Below are positions 1 to 13,712 of a stretch of DNA of 64,000 nucleotides, piece after piece. The stretch comes from Polytrichum commune (taxonomy: Eukaryota > Streptophyta > Polytrichopsida > Polytrichales > Polytrichaceae), in contig OX485806.1 of assembly GCA_950295325.1 (NCBI GenBank), positions 32,178,001-32,242,000 of the forward strand, written 5' to 3'. The notes under the pieces were generated by a model. The model did no database searches, had not been told where the DNA came from, and saw only the letters and a list, made by a program, of their open reading frames with translations. A program made the translations under genes and the position numbers. The first letter of the stretch is position 1. The number at the start of each line of letters is the position of its first letter.

Positions 1-2701
1 GGGCTCTTCCGGACTCATGGACAGCGCCTAACCTGCAGCAGATGTATGTGAACAACAACGGTTTTTCAGGCTCTCTTCCGGGTAGCGTCGGGAAGGTGCT
101 TACATTGCAAGTTCTGGATGTGGCACATAATGACATCTCCGGGACTATACCACCTTCATATGCAAACCTCACATCGCTCAACACTCTCCTGTTGAACCAG
201 AACAACTTGTCTGGGCCATTCCCACCTGCTTTTACAGATTTGAAGCTCCTGAAGAGTTTAAATGTGAGTTACAATAACTTGAGTGGAGATGTGCCAGTTT
301 TTGCCACCGCTTTCAATCTGAGCTCCTTCCAGCCTGGAAATACTGGGTTATGCGGATATGCTGGATTGTTGGCTTGCCCTCCTGCAGCGCCATCGCCATC
401 GCCAGCACCTACAAGCGAAATAGCCCCTGCACATGCGAAAAAGGGGTTAACCACTTTGAGCATTGTTTTTATTGCTCTGGGGAGTGCGTTAGCTGCGATC
501 CTGTTGGCTGTGATGTGTATAATCATCTTCTGCCGGTGCTGTAGAGGTGGGAAGGCAGCTGCTGGTACTGGAGGTAAACCTGAGAGGTCTCCGGAGAGGG
601 AAGGCGATGTTGGGGGGAAGCTTGTGCATTTTGAAGGGCCTTTGCAATTCTCTGCGGATGACTTGTTGTGTGCAACCGCAGAAGTTTTGGGGAAATCCAC
701 GTATGGTACAGTGTACAAGGCTACACTCGAGAATGGCAACCATATCGCTGTGAAACGTTTGAGGGAGGGTATTGTGAAGTCTCAGAAGGAGTTCACGAAA
801 GAGGTTGATGTTCTTGGCAAGATCAGGCACCCTAATCTGTTGGCTCTCAGGGCCTACTACTGGGGTCCTAAAGATGAGAAGCTCCTAGTGTACGACTATA
901 TGTCCGGTGGAAGCTTGGCTGCTTTTCTTCATGGTGAGTAAATCTAAGCTTGCTGCAAATTTCCATCCAGCAATCTGTTGTGGTTCGTGTTAAAGAATTG
1001 AACCCCTCCAACTCTTATTGTGATGTAGCTACCCCAGACAAAGTAGGTGATGATCTGGATAGAGCTTAAAGCTCTTTTCATTCCTTCCAATGAAGGTGCC
1101 CAGACATAGTAGTCGGTCCACTCTGCTATCTCACATAGTATTAGCGGAAGTAGTATAAGGGAAGATGTAATGGGTCGAGTGGGGTAATCTGAACGTCTGT
1201 AATATGAAAGTCGCCGATTCTCAGATATTGTGATGGGCCGGGCCAGGCAAAGCAGTTGATATTCTTTGTTTACTTTCAAAATGATCTTGGAGAAAGTGCC
1301 AAGGTATGCAAAGAGGGATACAGGAGGGTACTGTGCTCAAGGCAGTCGGTATGCTCTGCTTTTTCACATAGTAATCATAGAGAGAGCTTCAAGGGAAGAT
1401 GTAAAGTTCAAATTGTTATGTGCATGCAGCAAGAGGCCCGGAAACAGCTCTGGATTGGGGCACAAGGATGAGGATAGCGGAGGGAGCCGCTCGGGGCATC
1501 AACCGCCTCCACCAAAACGAGAACATCATTCACGGGAACCTCACTGCCTCCAACATCCTGCTCGATGCCAGGTCTTCGCCTGCACTCACTGCATGTATTT
1601 CCGATTTCGGCCTGTCAAGGCTTATGACCCCCGCCGCCAATGCCAATGTTGTTGCGACCGCGGGATCCCTCGGTTACCGCGCCCCAGAACTGACTAAGTT
1701 GAAGAAGGCCACCACCAAATCCGATGTTTACAGCTTCGGAATTGTCTTGCTTGAGCTCCTGACTGGTATGTTTACACGGTCATTGCCTTCATCAGTTCAT
1801 GTTGTGAAAGAAATTCTCTGGTGGGTTCCTTATGGGCCTCAAAGTTTCCTGCTGAAATTCCGTGGAGGTTTCTCAATTGAGCTCAATTTTTTTACCTCAA
1901 GTACCTAGTATTTGTATGGATCTGAGTCCTCATCTTTGGTTTTTCTCTCTTCCCATCTCTTGCCATATTTTCATGTTCTGTAATTCTCCGGTCATTCTAA
2001 TTTGTTGGCTTTAAGTTTGCCACCTGAAGTAGTGGGAAGTTTTTGTCTCACTCAGGTATGTTGGGTTATCTCAATTTTCCATCTTTCGTCCATCAGTTCA
2101 TGTTATGAAATTCTATCGGGTAGGCTCTTTATCGGCCTCAAATCTTCAAACTCAACTTGCACAGAGCTTTTCCCTCAACCTGTGTCGGGTGGTCTGTTTC
2201 CTGGCTTTGGGTTATCGCTCTTTCCATTTCCGCCTCTGAAGTTCCACCTCGATCGCAGTTATTTTGGGTTGTCTGTTTTCCCCTGGACTTCGGTTATCTC
2301 TCTTTCCATTTCTCTTCGGTTCATATTGTGAAACTCTTTGAAAGGTTCAAATTTTCCACAAATTGCAGCAAGTGTTTCTCCGTAACGTGGGTAATCTTTT
2401 AATCACAGGCAAAGCGCCTCAGGATGTGAGCACAACAGAGGGAGCCCTGGATTTGCCCGACTATGTGGCAGGGATAGTGAAGGAGAATTGGACAGCAGAG
2501 GTATTTGATTTGGAGTTGATGAAAGGGCCCTCCGCTCCGACGGAGGAAGAGTTGATGACAGTGTTGCAATTAGCCATGCGGTGTGTATCCAGCTCACCAT
2601 CAGAGAGGCCAGAGATGGACGAAGTGATTCAGAACCTTCAGGATACGCACCCGGAGGAACGGTTCCAGTCGCCTCGAACTGCGTCCGAAGATACTTCATG
2701 A
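1..2701 (+). CDS. IMK2-like: LRR receptor-like kinase, IMK2-like, probably catalytically inactive (5' end outside window)
   Basis: Three exons can be joined: 3-933, 1430-1765 and 2409-2701 (stop TGA). All introns are GT-AG (donors gtgagt and gtatgt). The 519 residues in the window hold several leucine-rich repeats, a Pro/Ser juxtamembrane stretch, one membrane helix (about residues 148-177, nt 447-530) followed by a Cys-rich stop-transfer segment, and a full kinase-like domain. The glycine loop is degenerate (GKSTYG), the subdomain II lysine is present (IAVKRL, nt 753), DFG is intact (1603-1611), but the catalytic-loop HRD reads HGN (1531-1539). That change is typical of the IMK2/IMK3 (meristematic receptor-like kinase) group, which the block around '[20 protein letters not shown]' also resembles. 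The likely role is plasma-membrane signalling as a pseudokinase (inference). The N-terminal signal peptide and first repeats lie upstream of the window. Confidence 0.93.
934..1429 (+). repeat. Receptor-kinase intron 1 with an internal diverged duplication
   Basis: This intron is not coding. Two segments, about 1091-1172 and 1329-1410, resemble each other: both contain 'agtcggt', 'tctgct' and 'cacatagta', then 'aagggaagatgtaa'. It reads as an old tandem duplication inside the intron. Confidence 0.55.
1766..2408 (+). repeat. Receptor-kinase intron 2 with degenerate tandem repeats
   Basis: Pyrimidine-rich intron. 'catcagttcatgttgtgaaa' near 1790 recurs as 'catcagttcatgttatgaaa' near 2092, and 'ggttatcgctctttccattt' near 2211 recurs as 'ggttatctctctttccattt' near 2293. 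A third 'ttcatattgtgaaa' lies near 2320. The intron seems to have grown by local duplication. Confidence 0.55.
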
Positions 2702-3680
2702 ACCAAACAAAATCACCGATTTCTTCAATTCCTTTGTACCATTTTGAGATCCATCGCAATTCTCCCATTACTATGGCTTATCAACCAACCTGATGAGTTA
2801 GTCTGGCTGGTGTGTCATAGTTTTTGGAGAGTATAGGAAATGCCAGAATAGGCTAGGATTGACTTAATTTGGGGCTAGAACTGACCACGCTCTGATCTTG
2901 CCGTGCCGCCTCAGCATGTGTAGAAGATGACGATTACATATCTAATCCTCAAGTCCAACTGGAACTGCTGGGAGTTGTGGATCACCAGTTCCAAATTTTG
3001 GTCCGTGGGCTGCGGATTAGATGTGAGATGTGTTCGTGACTAGAATTGAATTCAGTAGGTTGGATTTGTTGTTACTCCGGCTTTTCTGGACATGCAAGCA
3101 CCTTGCTTATGCCAAAGCGATGTACATAGGGAGAGAGAGAGAGAACGAGAGAGAAGATTAGCTTGCCTTACTTACCTTGGTGACATTAGCTTTGTCTCAC
3201 ACGGCTTCATTCTTCGAAACATTGTAACACTACCATGTGATTTTTCCTCTGACAAAAAATCGCGATATTCCCTCCAACTTGCATGGTCACTTGTTGCGCT
3301 TATTCCCGCTAGCCGTCCTTGTATCTCGTTATCTTTGATGCCAAGGGGCCTGTGCTTTGATTGTGTTGTTGATATCACTGGTATTTGGAATCAAAAGTGG
3401 CTTCTGCTGTCTGTCGCATGTTCCATTGCATCTCTAACTCACATAATATAATAGCACTTGTGCTCAGATTTGTCAGAGCACATAGAGCAGCTGCCATTGC
3501 TGGATGACAGGGGCTCATGTTCGTTCCATGTCCTTGTAGTACAGTTGCAGTGCTGACGATTTTAGGTGCGTCTGACTGTTTGATCGAGCATAAATGAATG
3601 CTCACATACATCTGCTGCAGGTTAGTCTCACGACGTCTTTTCTGGTCCAGATGAATCTTTTAAGCTTCGATGAATAAAAA
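2702..3680 (+). other. 3' flank and probable 3' UTR of the receptor kinase, with a GA microsatellite
   Basis: No convincing gene. A (GA)n microsatellite lies at 3129-3156. A canonical AATAAA at 3673-3678 is the first strong polyadenylation signal noticed after the stop codon, but a UTR of almost 1 kb would be long, so the transcript end is uncertain. Confidence 0.35.
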
Positions 3681-4522
3681 GCTCCCAATTACCATCATCT
3701 GCAGAATATCTCCATATTGTACAGTCACTGTGTCCAAATAAACGGAAATGATCCCACTGACCAAAATGGTGTGCTACAGCATTTTGGGTGGGTGGAGGCC
3801 GGTGTGAGGAAACTCACAAAGGTGAGACCTTTGCATGACAAAAGTGTAATTTTCCGTTTTCTGGTTATTTCCACTCTTATGCTTTCGAAATGAAAATAAT
3901 TGCAGCTCGAATGCTGTTTGAAATGCCCAAGTATATTTGCGTAGGACAAATCTGTGAAGGAAAACGCATTAGTACTTATCACTGCTAAAACGAATAATAA
4001 ATTTATGGCCATGATTTTGCGTTAAAATGATCCGCGATCCGAATGTTTCCCAGTCCAACCGGTCACACACTCTAGAACATGTATTCTACAAATTCTCTAA
4101 AATGATGGAAGTCTTGAATGTGAACTACTTATTTCTCAAATTCATCTAACCCATTTGTACCTAGAGATCTCTCCGTTCGTATGCAAGGCTTACATTGTTG
4201 AACAAATACACAAATGCTTAGCCCAAGCTTCAAAGATCCTCATTCAATGCGTAGTTAGTCCCCAGCATTTAGAATCTGACTGAGATTTTGTAACATATTT
4301 TACGTATTTCTGTACATGATACACCGGAGCAGTGTAAGAACAAGAGGAATAGCAACCTCGGAATTTAACACCTCCAATATTCAGTACAAGGTCCACACTT
4401 GTGTTCCCAATAATGGACCTCTAAATGGTACACAGCAGCTGCCCCGCAAACCCACAGCATCATTCCTGCACAAGGTCTGCCTTGAGCAGTAGCCCAGACT
4501 GTTCATCTCAGACATCTGTAAC
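3681..4522. other. Convergent intergenic spacer
   Basis: AT-rich spacer between the 3' ends of two convergent genes. No gene, inverted repeat or known RNA was seen. It should hold the 3' UTR of the minus-strand thioredoxin-like gene. Confidence 0.4.
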
Positions 4523-7240
<2,718 letters not shown>

Positions 7241-8024
7241 GATGGGCAATCCTCCACGTCTTTCTTCTTCCTCCTTGTTCCACCAATCTTTTCTCACTCT
7301 TCCAGCTCACCACATGCCGTCTATTCTCAAATGCGCAGTTCTTGAATCCCCTCACAATGTAGATTGCGCTGGAGCGCTCTGTCCTATGTCCCACATTCAA
7401 ATTCAGCGACAAGAGCAGACTCCACTCTGTTCCCCGAACCGGGCGGAAACTTATAATCTCATCACCATCATCATCATCCGGTCCTATCCAGCTCCAAAAC
7501 TCGCTTGGCTACCAAAACTCCCTCAAATTCACCACAAATTGGCCTAACCTCGCCAAACCTCGCAAACCCCGACAAACGCTCCTGTGAGCACGGAGCACGC
7601 AATCGAACAGCCAGCGCAGTAGTGAGCGGAAGAGAGATGGAGAAGCAGAGACTGCCAAATCTGGGGCCAAATTGGACCAAATTTGGGGGGAATTTGGGGT
7701 TGAACAGGGGAGAGAGTTGGCGATTGCGGGAGGCGAGGATTGGAGAGATGGGGTGAGAATAGAATTTTGTTTGTTGACCAGAGGAAGAAGCTCCCCAAGT
7801 AAGAGAAGAGAAGAAAGTGGGAGATTGGGGGGGTGTAATTGTGCGGAAATGATTGTGGATAGAATTGGAGGAAGCGGAAGGAATGGTGAGTGGACCCAGT
7901 TGGCGATGGCGCTGGACAAGTGGATGAGGGAAAAGATATTTCCAGCGCAGCAACAATAATTAGATTTATGAGAAGAACAAGAATCACAAGGAGAAGAAGA
8001 AGAAGAGATTCAATCCTCCGAGCA
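7241..8024 (-). promoter_or_regulatory. 5' flank of the thioredoxin-like gene
   Basis: This is the region upstream of the minus-strand gene. Several overlapping open frames occur but none matches a known protein. A GGA/GAA purine tract occurs at about 7965-8010. The promoter should lie here by position; no TATA box was assigned. Confidence 0.35.
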
Positions 8025-8250
8025 GGTGGGTCTCCGACGAGGAATTCAAACCCACCACTCCAGAACTAACTCCTCCCACTGGATAGCCTTCCCCGCGCAG
8101 CGGTCACGGGGAGGATCAGGCTCCGTGTGAACAGGGTGTTTCCAAGGCCCCCTTTCTCATTTCTCCCCGTTCACACCGCGCAAAGTCGAGTGAGCTTTCC
8201 ACATGAAGGGGCATTTGCCGTTGGAAATCACCCAACGTTCGACCGGTATA
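8025..8250. repeat. Dispersed repeat, copy 1
   Basis: Shares a series of blocks with about 18040-18285: 'ggaattcaaaccc' versus 'gacttcaaatcc', 'atagccttcccc', 'gtgtgaa.ggg', 'aaggcccc' versus 'caagcctcc', 'ttcacacc' and the 'ggacatttg/gggcatttg' block. A weaker third copy starts near 8950. Class unknown. Confidence 0.5.
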
Positions 8251-8264
8251 TAGGCAAATCCATG

Positions 8265-8746
8265 GGCATCAACATACCCGTATCAAAGAACATACCCGTG
8301 GGTATCAAAATTGTAATACCAATCCAACATTGATATTTGGTGGGTACCTCAAGGCGTGAGAAGTTCTGTACACCTGAGTTATTATTTGGGTCCAGACCAT
8401 TTCAAACCATATTTTGTTTCTGGTATGATATAATTTTTTTTTTCGAATCAGTCGGGTATCTATAATGAGGACTTTGCATTCTTATACTAGTAAGGTATGA
8501 GTATTTGAGAAAATATGATTTGATTCCATTCATGTCTACATACCATCCCTGAACCTTCATATTTAGGTTACATCATCATAGTATCAATGTTGTTCGTAAT
8601 GGCGTTGGCCCAGATTGTAACTTGGGTATACAAAGAATCTCTCTTCTTGTAATACCCACCAAGTATCGATATTTGATTGATATTACAATTTTGATATTTG
8701 TCGGGTTGGATCTTTGATACCAATATTGACATCGTATATTGATGCC
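8265..8746. mobile_element. Non-autonomous element with about 100-bp terminal inverted repeats
   Basis: The left end starts 'GGCATCAACATACCCG' and the right end, read on the other strand, starts 'GGCATCAATATACGATG'. The arms stay similar for about 100 bp ('tatcaaag', 'attgtaatacca..caa', 'tgatatttggtgggta'). About 480 bp long and without coding capacity. No clear target duplication. Fragments with 'gaatgcatggt' and 'atcaaag.acctaccc' occur near 8815-8900, 17960-18040 and 18990-19040. Confidence 0.6.
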
Positions 8747-9397
8747 TTGCAATCACTTATACATACCTTGGTCCAACATTCGTGATGATCAATGATGGAC
8801 TAGTCATTAATATAAGGATGAATGCATGGTCAACATACCATGTTAACAATGATATCAAAGAACCTACCCAAATGGTATTAACATTGGAATACCATCAATA
8901 TATTTATAGTTGACTAATTAAATGATTTTGAGTAAGTCTCCTTTGAGAATTTCAAGCCTACCACTTCCAAACTAATTTGTTCCACTAAGTGATTTTCATC
9001 TCAAGTTTTCAAGAGAGGAACACTAATTCACTAGGGGTGCAACTGATAAACCACATATCAAAAGCAATATCAAATATACAAAGAGTACAGGCTTAACCCT
9101 ACAAATCTGAAGGGAGTTTAGCATGTAGGTCGTACTTGTACATATGCTTATGTATATTTGTATGTAGATGGTATAAAATATGATTGCAATTATACAATGA
9201 ATGCATGTATGACAATTCCATTATGTTTTTTCTTATTGGATGGATATGTCAATTGTTATAAGATATATTCACGTTGACTTCTTACATCTGCCTATTTTAA
9301 TACCAATTTGATCCAAGCGCGGACTCCCATGCATTTCAAGTTAAAGTCCATAAATTCATTACATGTTTGCAAATAACTATGAGCGGCCTCATAGTGA
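8747..9397. other. AT-rich spacer with decayed repeat fragments
   Basis: No gene seen. It holds degenerate pieces of the flanking repeat families (near 8815-8900 and 8945-9010) and otherwise unremarkable AT-rich sequence. Confidence 0.4.
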
Positions 9398-9498
9398 CAT
9401 TAAACCAGACCTTGTACAACCGCTAGCCCACGGACTTTTTGGGCTAGCGGCTAACCTAATAGCTAACAGTTATGGCTGAAAACGGTTCTCGAAAAAAT

Positions 9499-9640
9499 GG
9501 GCTAGCCCAGCTATGGCTAGATCACGGCTTGAAAAATTATGGGCTAGCCTAGCTATGGCTAGATCGAGGCCTCAAAAAATATGGGCTAGTCCAGCTATGG
9601 CTAGATCGAGGCCTCATATAATATGGGCTAGCCCAGCTAG
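9499..9640 (+). repeat. Left subterminal array of 42-bp repeats in the hAT element
   Basis: Three full units (9499-9540, 9541-9582, 9583-9624) and a 16-bp partial unit. Each unit starts 'gggctagcccagctatggct' and ends in an A/T run. A leader 'ctgaaaacggttctcgaaaa' precedes the array. GCTAGC-type palindromes recur in each unit. Such subterminal repeats are known transposase-binding sites in hAT elements. Confidence 0.92.
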
Positions 9641-9744
9641 TTATTAGCTAGCTAAAGATAAGTCATGTAACTCAATTGGCTCAAGCTAAGGCCCAGCCAT
9701 GTCATCCCTACCACTACCTTAAAAATTTTAGGGTTGAGATTATT

Positions 9745-10012
9745 TGTCCATATCCAAGTGCTTCCAAGTGCAACCGGTTACATATTTACATCTTTTGATA
9801 TGTCTTTACTCAAAGTGGGCTATGTTCTCTACATTCCTCTAAAAGGATGGGTCATTCTCTTGAAGTCTTGAACAAGAACTTCAACAAGTTCATTCTGAAA
9901 CTCAACATGCTCATCTGCAACTAGTAGCCGGAACTCTGTAAGTAGTAGTCGGATCTCACCTGCAACTAATAGCCGGATCTCATTTGTAACTAGTAGCTCA
10001 GCAATTCGATTG
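9745..10012. repeat. Internal hAT segment that recurs at 40.4 and 63.5 kb
   Basis: Contains 'gcaaccggttaca', 'gtacattcctct'-like sequence, 'cttgaagtcttgaa', 'aaactcaac' and 'catctgcaactag'. The same ordered blocks occur at about 40440-40670 and twice in tandem at about 63470-63850, which suggests that those are relics of the same hAT family. Confidence 0.65.
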
Positions 10013-10014
10013 AC

Positions 10015-10714
10015 GTGGCGGGCGTGATCAAGAAATTTTATGATCTCATCCATGACGGTGTGATTTGGAAAACCATCAAGCGATTGGCGGAGAAGAAAGC
10101 TGAGGCGATCATATCCCTTCTCCTGGAGATCAATGCTGATCGCGGCCGTCTAGTCAAGCGTCGAAAGATAGCATCGGATCCTATAGCATCTAGAGCAATG
10201 TTACAGGATCTCATTGGCGACGCAGTGCAAACCAACCATGAGGAGAGTGAGGAGGTGGATATTGAACATGATCCGGTGGCCATGGTGGCGGCCGAGATAC
10301 ACATGTATTTCTCCATCGCCAATGAGAAATTCCCATAACCTGGGAATTTGGTTAGTTTGGTGGTGGAATGAACGATATAGAATGCCGTGTTTGGCGGAAG
10401 TAGCCGCCGCTTTACTAGCCTCCAAGCCTGGATCGGGTGGGCTAGAATGTGACTTTGGCAATCTAAATGATATCATTACTCCAAAGAGATCATCGCTTGG
10501 GGGAGGATTTGCAGAGGCATCAATGATGTTGAAGTTGAACAAACATCTAATGTCATACAATCATGAAAAATTGATCTTGTTGGATAATTCCGATTGGAAG
10601 AATCACATTCCCAAACGCCCTATTTTCGATGAGGAGTTGCAGATAGAGGATGATGACAATTTGTTGGTAGAGAATGATGAGCAACATGTTTTAGATATTG
10701 ATGACGATGAGTGA
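10015..10714 (+). pseudogene. hAT transposase C-terminal remnant
   Basis: Two overlapping frames, 10015-10338 and 10214-10714, join through a frameshift near 10340. The second frame carries the hAT dimerisation signature: 'WWNERYR.PCLAEVA..LL', then 'GGLECDFGNLNDIITPKRSSL', then 'LKLNKHL', matching the family pattern WW..P.L..A..L..S..E..F...I..KR..L. The tail is acidic (DIDDDE). The DDE catalytic domain and BED zinc finger are missing, so no active transposase is encoded. Confidence 0.8.
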
Positions 10715-10845
10715 TTTTGACTGATATGAAATATAATTGTATTGATGAGACAATGTCTTCTTGAATTCATTATATGAGCTACATGAATTAATTTAATAGG
10801 TCAGCTAGTCTAGCTATATGGCTAAAAACGGTACCCGAAAAAAAT

Positions 10846-11027
10846 GGACTAGCCCAGCTATGGCTAGATCGAGGCCTCAAAAAATATGGGCTAGCCCAGC
10901 TATGGCTAGATCGAGGCCTTAAAAAATATGGGCTAGCCTAGCTATGGCTAGATTGAGGCCTCAAAAAATATGGGCTAGCCTAGCTATGGCAAGATTAAGG
11001 CCTCAAAAATATGGGCTAGCCCAGCTA
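10846..11027 (+). repeat. Right subterminal array of 42-bp repeats in the hAT element
   Basis: Four units (10846-10887, 10888-10929, 10930-10971, 10972-11012) and a partial unit, in the same orientation as the left array and with the same leader ('ctaaaaacggtacccgaaaa'). Both arrays are therefore direct copies of one block, not inverted ones. Confidence 0.92.
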
Positions 11028-11114
11028 GCTAATGGGCTATAAAAGGTGTGCATTAAACCCAAAAGTGATAGTGAGCACAAAATTGCTTATAAATTTTGCA
11101 AAAGTGTTATTTAC

Positions 11115-11138
11115 ACTATATATATATATATATATATA
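11115..11138. repeat. (TA)n microsatellite
   Basis: About 10 TA repeats just outside the right end of the hAT element. Confidence 0.9.
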
Positions 11139-11332
11139 AATTCAATCAAAGATAGTGCATCATAGTCCTAGGCCTATATGGGTATTATGTGTCCAAAAAG
11201 CTAATCATATTTGGAGTTTGCATCCAATGGTATGGAATGGCCATGACTCAAGCTCGCAACCATTCAAATTATGTGCTCAAAGGGTTTGGCATCGCGCCAT
11301 GCGCCTACTGTCAACAAGGTTTCACAACTCTA

Positions 11333-13084
11333 TTAATTTTGCCTCCTTGGCCGTTTGGGAATGAATGCGCATGCAATTCCCGATGGCAACCCAGATAGTT
11401 TGGAATAGTGGAGCAAGTCTTGCATGTTTGGGCTATTGGCTCCGTCTCGAACGTCCATAAGGTTGTTGATGTATTTCCACTCATTCAACCTGACATAAAT
11501 ATCTATATCATTAAATGACACCTTTTGGGTGACGTTTGTTTGCCTATCTACATTGGCATGAAACACTTCAACTTCTAGGATATGTTCAATACCCCAAGTC
11601 ATCAACTCGCTTGGAATTGGGTGTACTCATAATCCGGAGGCATTTCCCATTGCATGCCAAATTGCATGTACATCCTTACAATGGAGCGGGGTTTTGCATG
11701 AAGGATAACAACGTGTTTGCATCATGTGAGGCAACAAGCAATTCAGATGGACCATATAACTGCAAGGCCAATGATTTATGCGCCTTTGGATCCCCAAGGT
11801 TTAGTACATATGCCACAAAACTCTAATCCTTGATGACACGGGGATGCATGGCCACAACAAGGCCGGTGTGACTGGAGGTTTCACAATGCAAGATGGTACC
11901 GTGGTTGCCCACCGGTATTCATCTCCGTGTCGCACAATCCAATCAATGCTAGGGTCATGTTGCTCTCCACCCGGAAGTCCATCGGGGTACATGAAGTCCA
12001 CATGCAACCATGAGGTGAATAGAAGTCGACGATCAAGCCATTGTTCATAGGGATTTCTAAGTTTTTGAAGCTCGTCCATCAACGCCCTCTTAGGCATTGC
12101 ATACATGAGGGTGGATATGACCATGCCCACATAGTCACATCCTCCAACATCCACTTCCAAATGATTACCCTGGCGTAATCAACCTTAATTGCCTCTACAT
12201 TTGTTGATGACTCCTATCCATGTTCCTTTGAATTTCCACCCGCACCCTCAATTACATCCCTAGTTGATAAGCATTGTGGTTCATTATTAACCCTTGCAAG
12301 ATTGGTCAACTCCTCAATCTTGGCCTTTAACCCTTGGACCTCATTTGTATGTTTTAGGTGGACCAACTCCAATTCCCATACGTGGTTCAACTTGCGCTTT
12401 GCCAACTCAACCCTCAACACCTCCACCATGTCATAATTTGTTCCTTCTAGTAGTGGTGTTGGAACCTCCAATGTCATCTCCACGTCAACTAACGAAAATA
12501 GTGGACAAACCAAACAGGGTCCATGTGGTGGTGTTATGTGAATTCTTTGTCACCTAGCAGGTGGTTCAACAAGTATCCTTAACAATGTGTTTGCATCATT
12601 AAGGTGTTTGGAGGGTGGAATTCCTAGAGGGTTGATGACATAGGACTAGAAGGAAATCAAAATAAGCTTGGACAACTGAAGGATTCGTTGGAGATTTCCA
12701 TGCAAATGGGATCAGTTGGCCAGCATTTTGGCCTAGCACGGAACTAGGTATGATCCCACTCTGGTTTGCTACCCTCATATTTGCGTTGGTACGTGGGATG
12801 GTTGACTAGTCAATTTGTACATCAAAAATGACCTCAACATACACCATTTGGGACAACCACATGAGAATATGCCCACAATTGAATTCCTTTGGTCCTTCCC
12901 CCCCCCCCCCCCAAACTTCCAGACCTCCTTGCACTGGTCTCCACGGGATGAAAGGGGTATGTGGATGTAAGTTTGGGATCTCTTCTTTTAGTGTTGACCC
13001 CCAGTGTCCGTATTGGAGTCCCCTTCCCGAACCCGATTCCCCGCCATGTGAAGGTCTTGGTGGTGTGTTCTCTTCATCTGCCAT
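11333..13084 (-). pseudogene. Unclassified decayed coding chain, probably a mobile-element relic
   Basis: Several minus-strand frames follow one another: 13084-12806 (92 residues from an ATG, start 'MADEENTPPRPSHGGESG', with a poly-glycine run encoded by a C15 tract), 12513-12214 (coiled-coil-like, Lys/Glu-rich), 12160-11801 ('RNPYEQWLDRRLLFTSWLH') and 11605-11333 ('ERKYINN'-type text in a Val/Asp-rich stretch). None matches a family that I recognise. The shared strand and the broken frames suggest one element with stop codons and frameshifts. A decayed retrotransposon gag region or a transposon accessory gene is possible; no reverse transcriptase or DDE motif was seen. Confidence 0.4.
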
Positions 13085-13712
13085 TATTGCTACTAAACTA
13101 TAGAAAAAATAAAAAATAAAAAATGGTAGCGCCTCCAAAATAAGTGCTAACACCCAATGAGTTTTTTTCGAATAAAACCTACACTTACGTTGTTTAAGAT
13201 TATCCTATTATGCAAAACATTTCCAAAATAAGTGTTTACATTTTGTGGGAACACGCCAACACCAAAATATCCGGATTGGCGGTTTTAAGTGCCTAATCCG
13301 GTTTTGTCCGGATGACCCTAGTATCGTCCAGGGATTCTGTGAAGTGTAGGAGGTCTAGAACTCTCCGTACCTGCTTATTTCCTCTTCCTTAGCCAAATTT
13401 CCGGAAACCCTAATTTCCGGATTTTTGGTCTTTGGGGCACTCTTAGCCTTTTTCCGGAGTGTGCCTTTCCGGATGGTATTTCTAGGTCCTTATTGTAATA
13501 CTTACCTCTCCCTTTTACATCTACCCTCTAGAATAGGTGGTTTCTTCTGGCTGAGGACATCCTTCATAAGATTGGAATCCGGAAACTCCCTCACAACCAA
13601 TCCGGATTGATCAGATCCCTCTTAGCAGGTCACACAGAGAGATCTGGATTGTTTCTTGGGACCATAGTGACCAGAGAAGTCCGGATTCCGACCGGAGATC
13701 TGACTCGACGGG

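Larger units (their letters stand above)
9406..11050 (+). mobile_element. Complete-length, decayed hAT transposon
   Basis: The 8-bp direct repeat CATTAAAC lies immediately outside both ends (9398-9405 and 11051-11058), the target-duplication length of hAT elements. The ends are imperfect inverted repeats that start with CA: CAGACCTTGTACAACC on the left and CACACCTTTTATAGCC on the right (opposite strand), 12 of 16 identical. Each end carries a subterminal array of 42-bp units, and a hAT C-terminal transposase remnant lies between them on the + strand. Only the last part of a transposase is recognisable, so the copy is an internally deleted, non-autonomous derivative. Confidence 0.9.

Noticed and set aside
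7505-7987. Several overlapping frames upstream of the thioredoxin-like gene
   Set aside because: No family match, frames on both strands overlap, and the position fits a promoter or 5' UTR.
10038-10560. Minus-strand frames over the hAT remnant
   Set aside because: They are antisense shadows of the transposase C-terminus on the plus strand.
9499-11027. CRISPR-like array from regular 42-bp repeats
   Set aside because: The units are contiguous without unique spacers, lie at hAT ends, and the genome is a plant.
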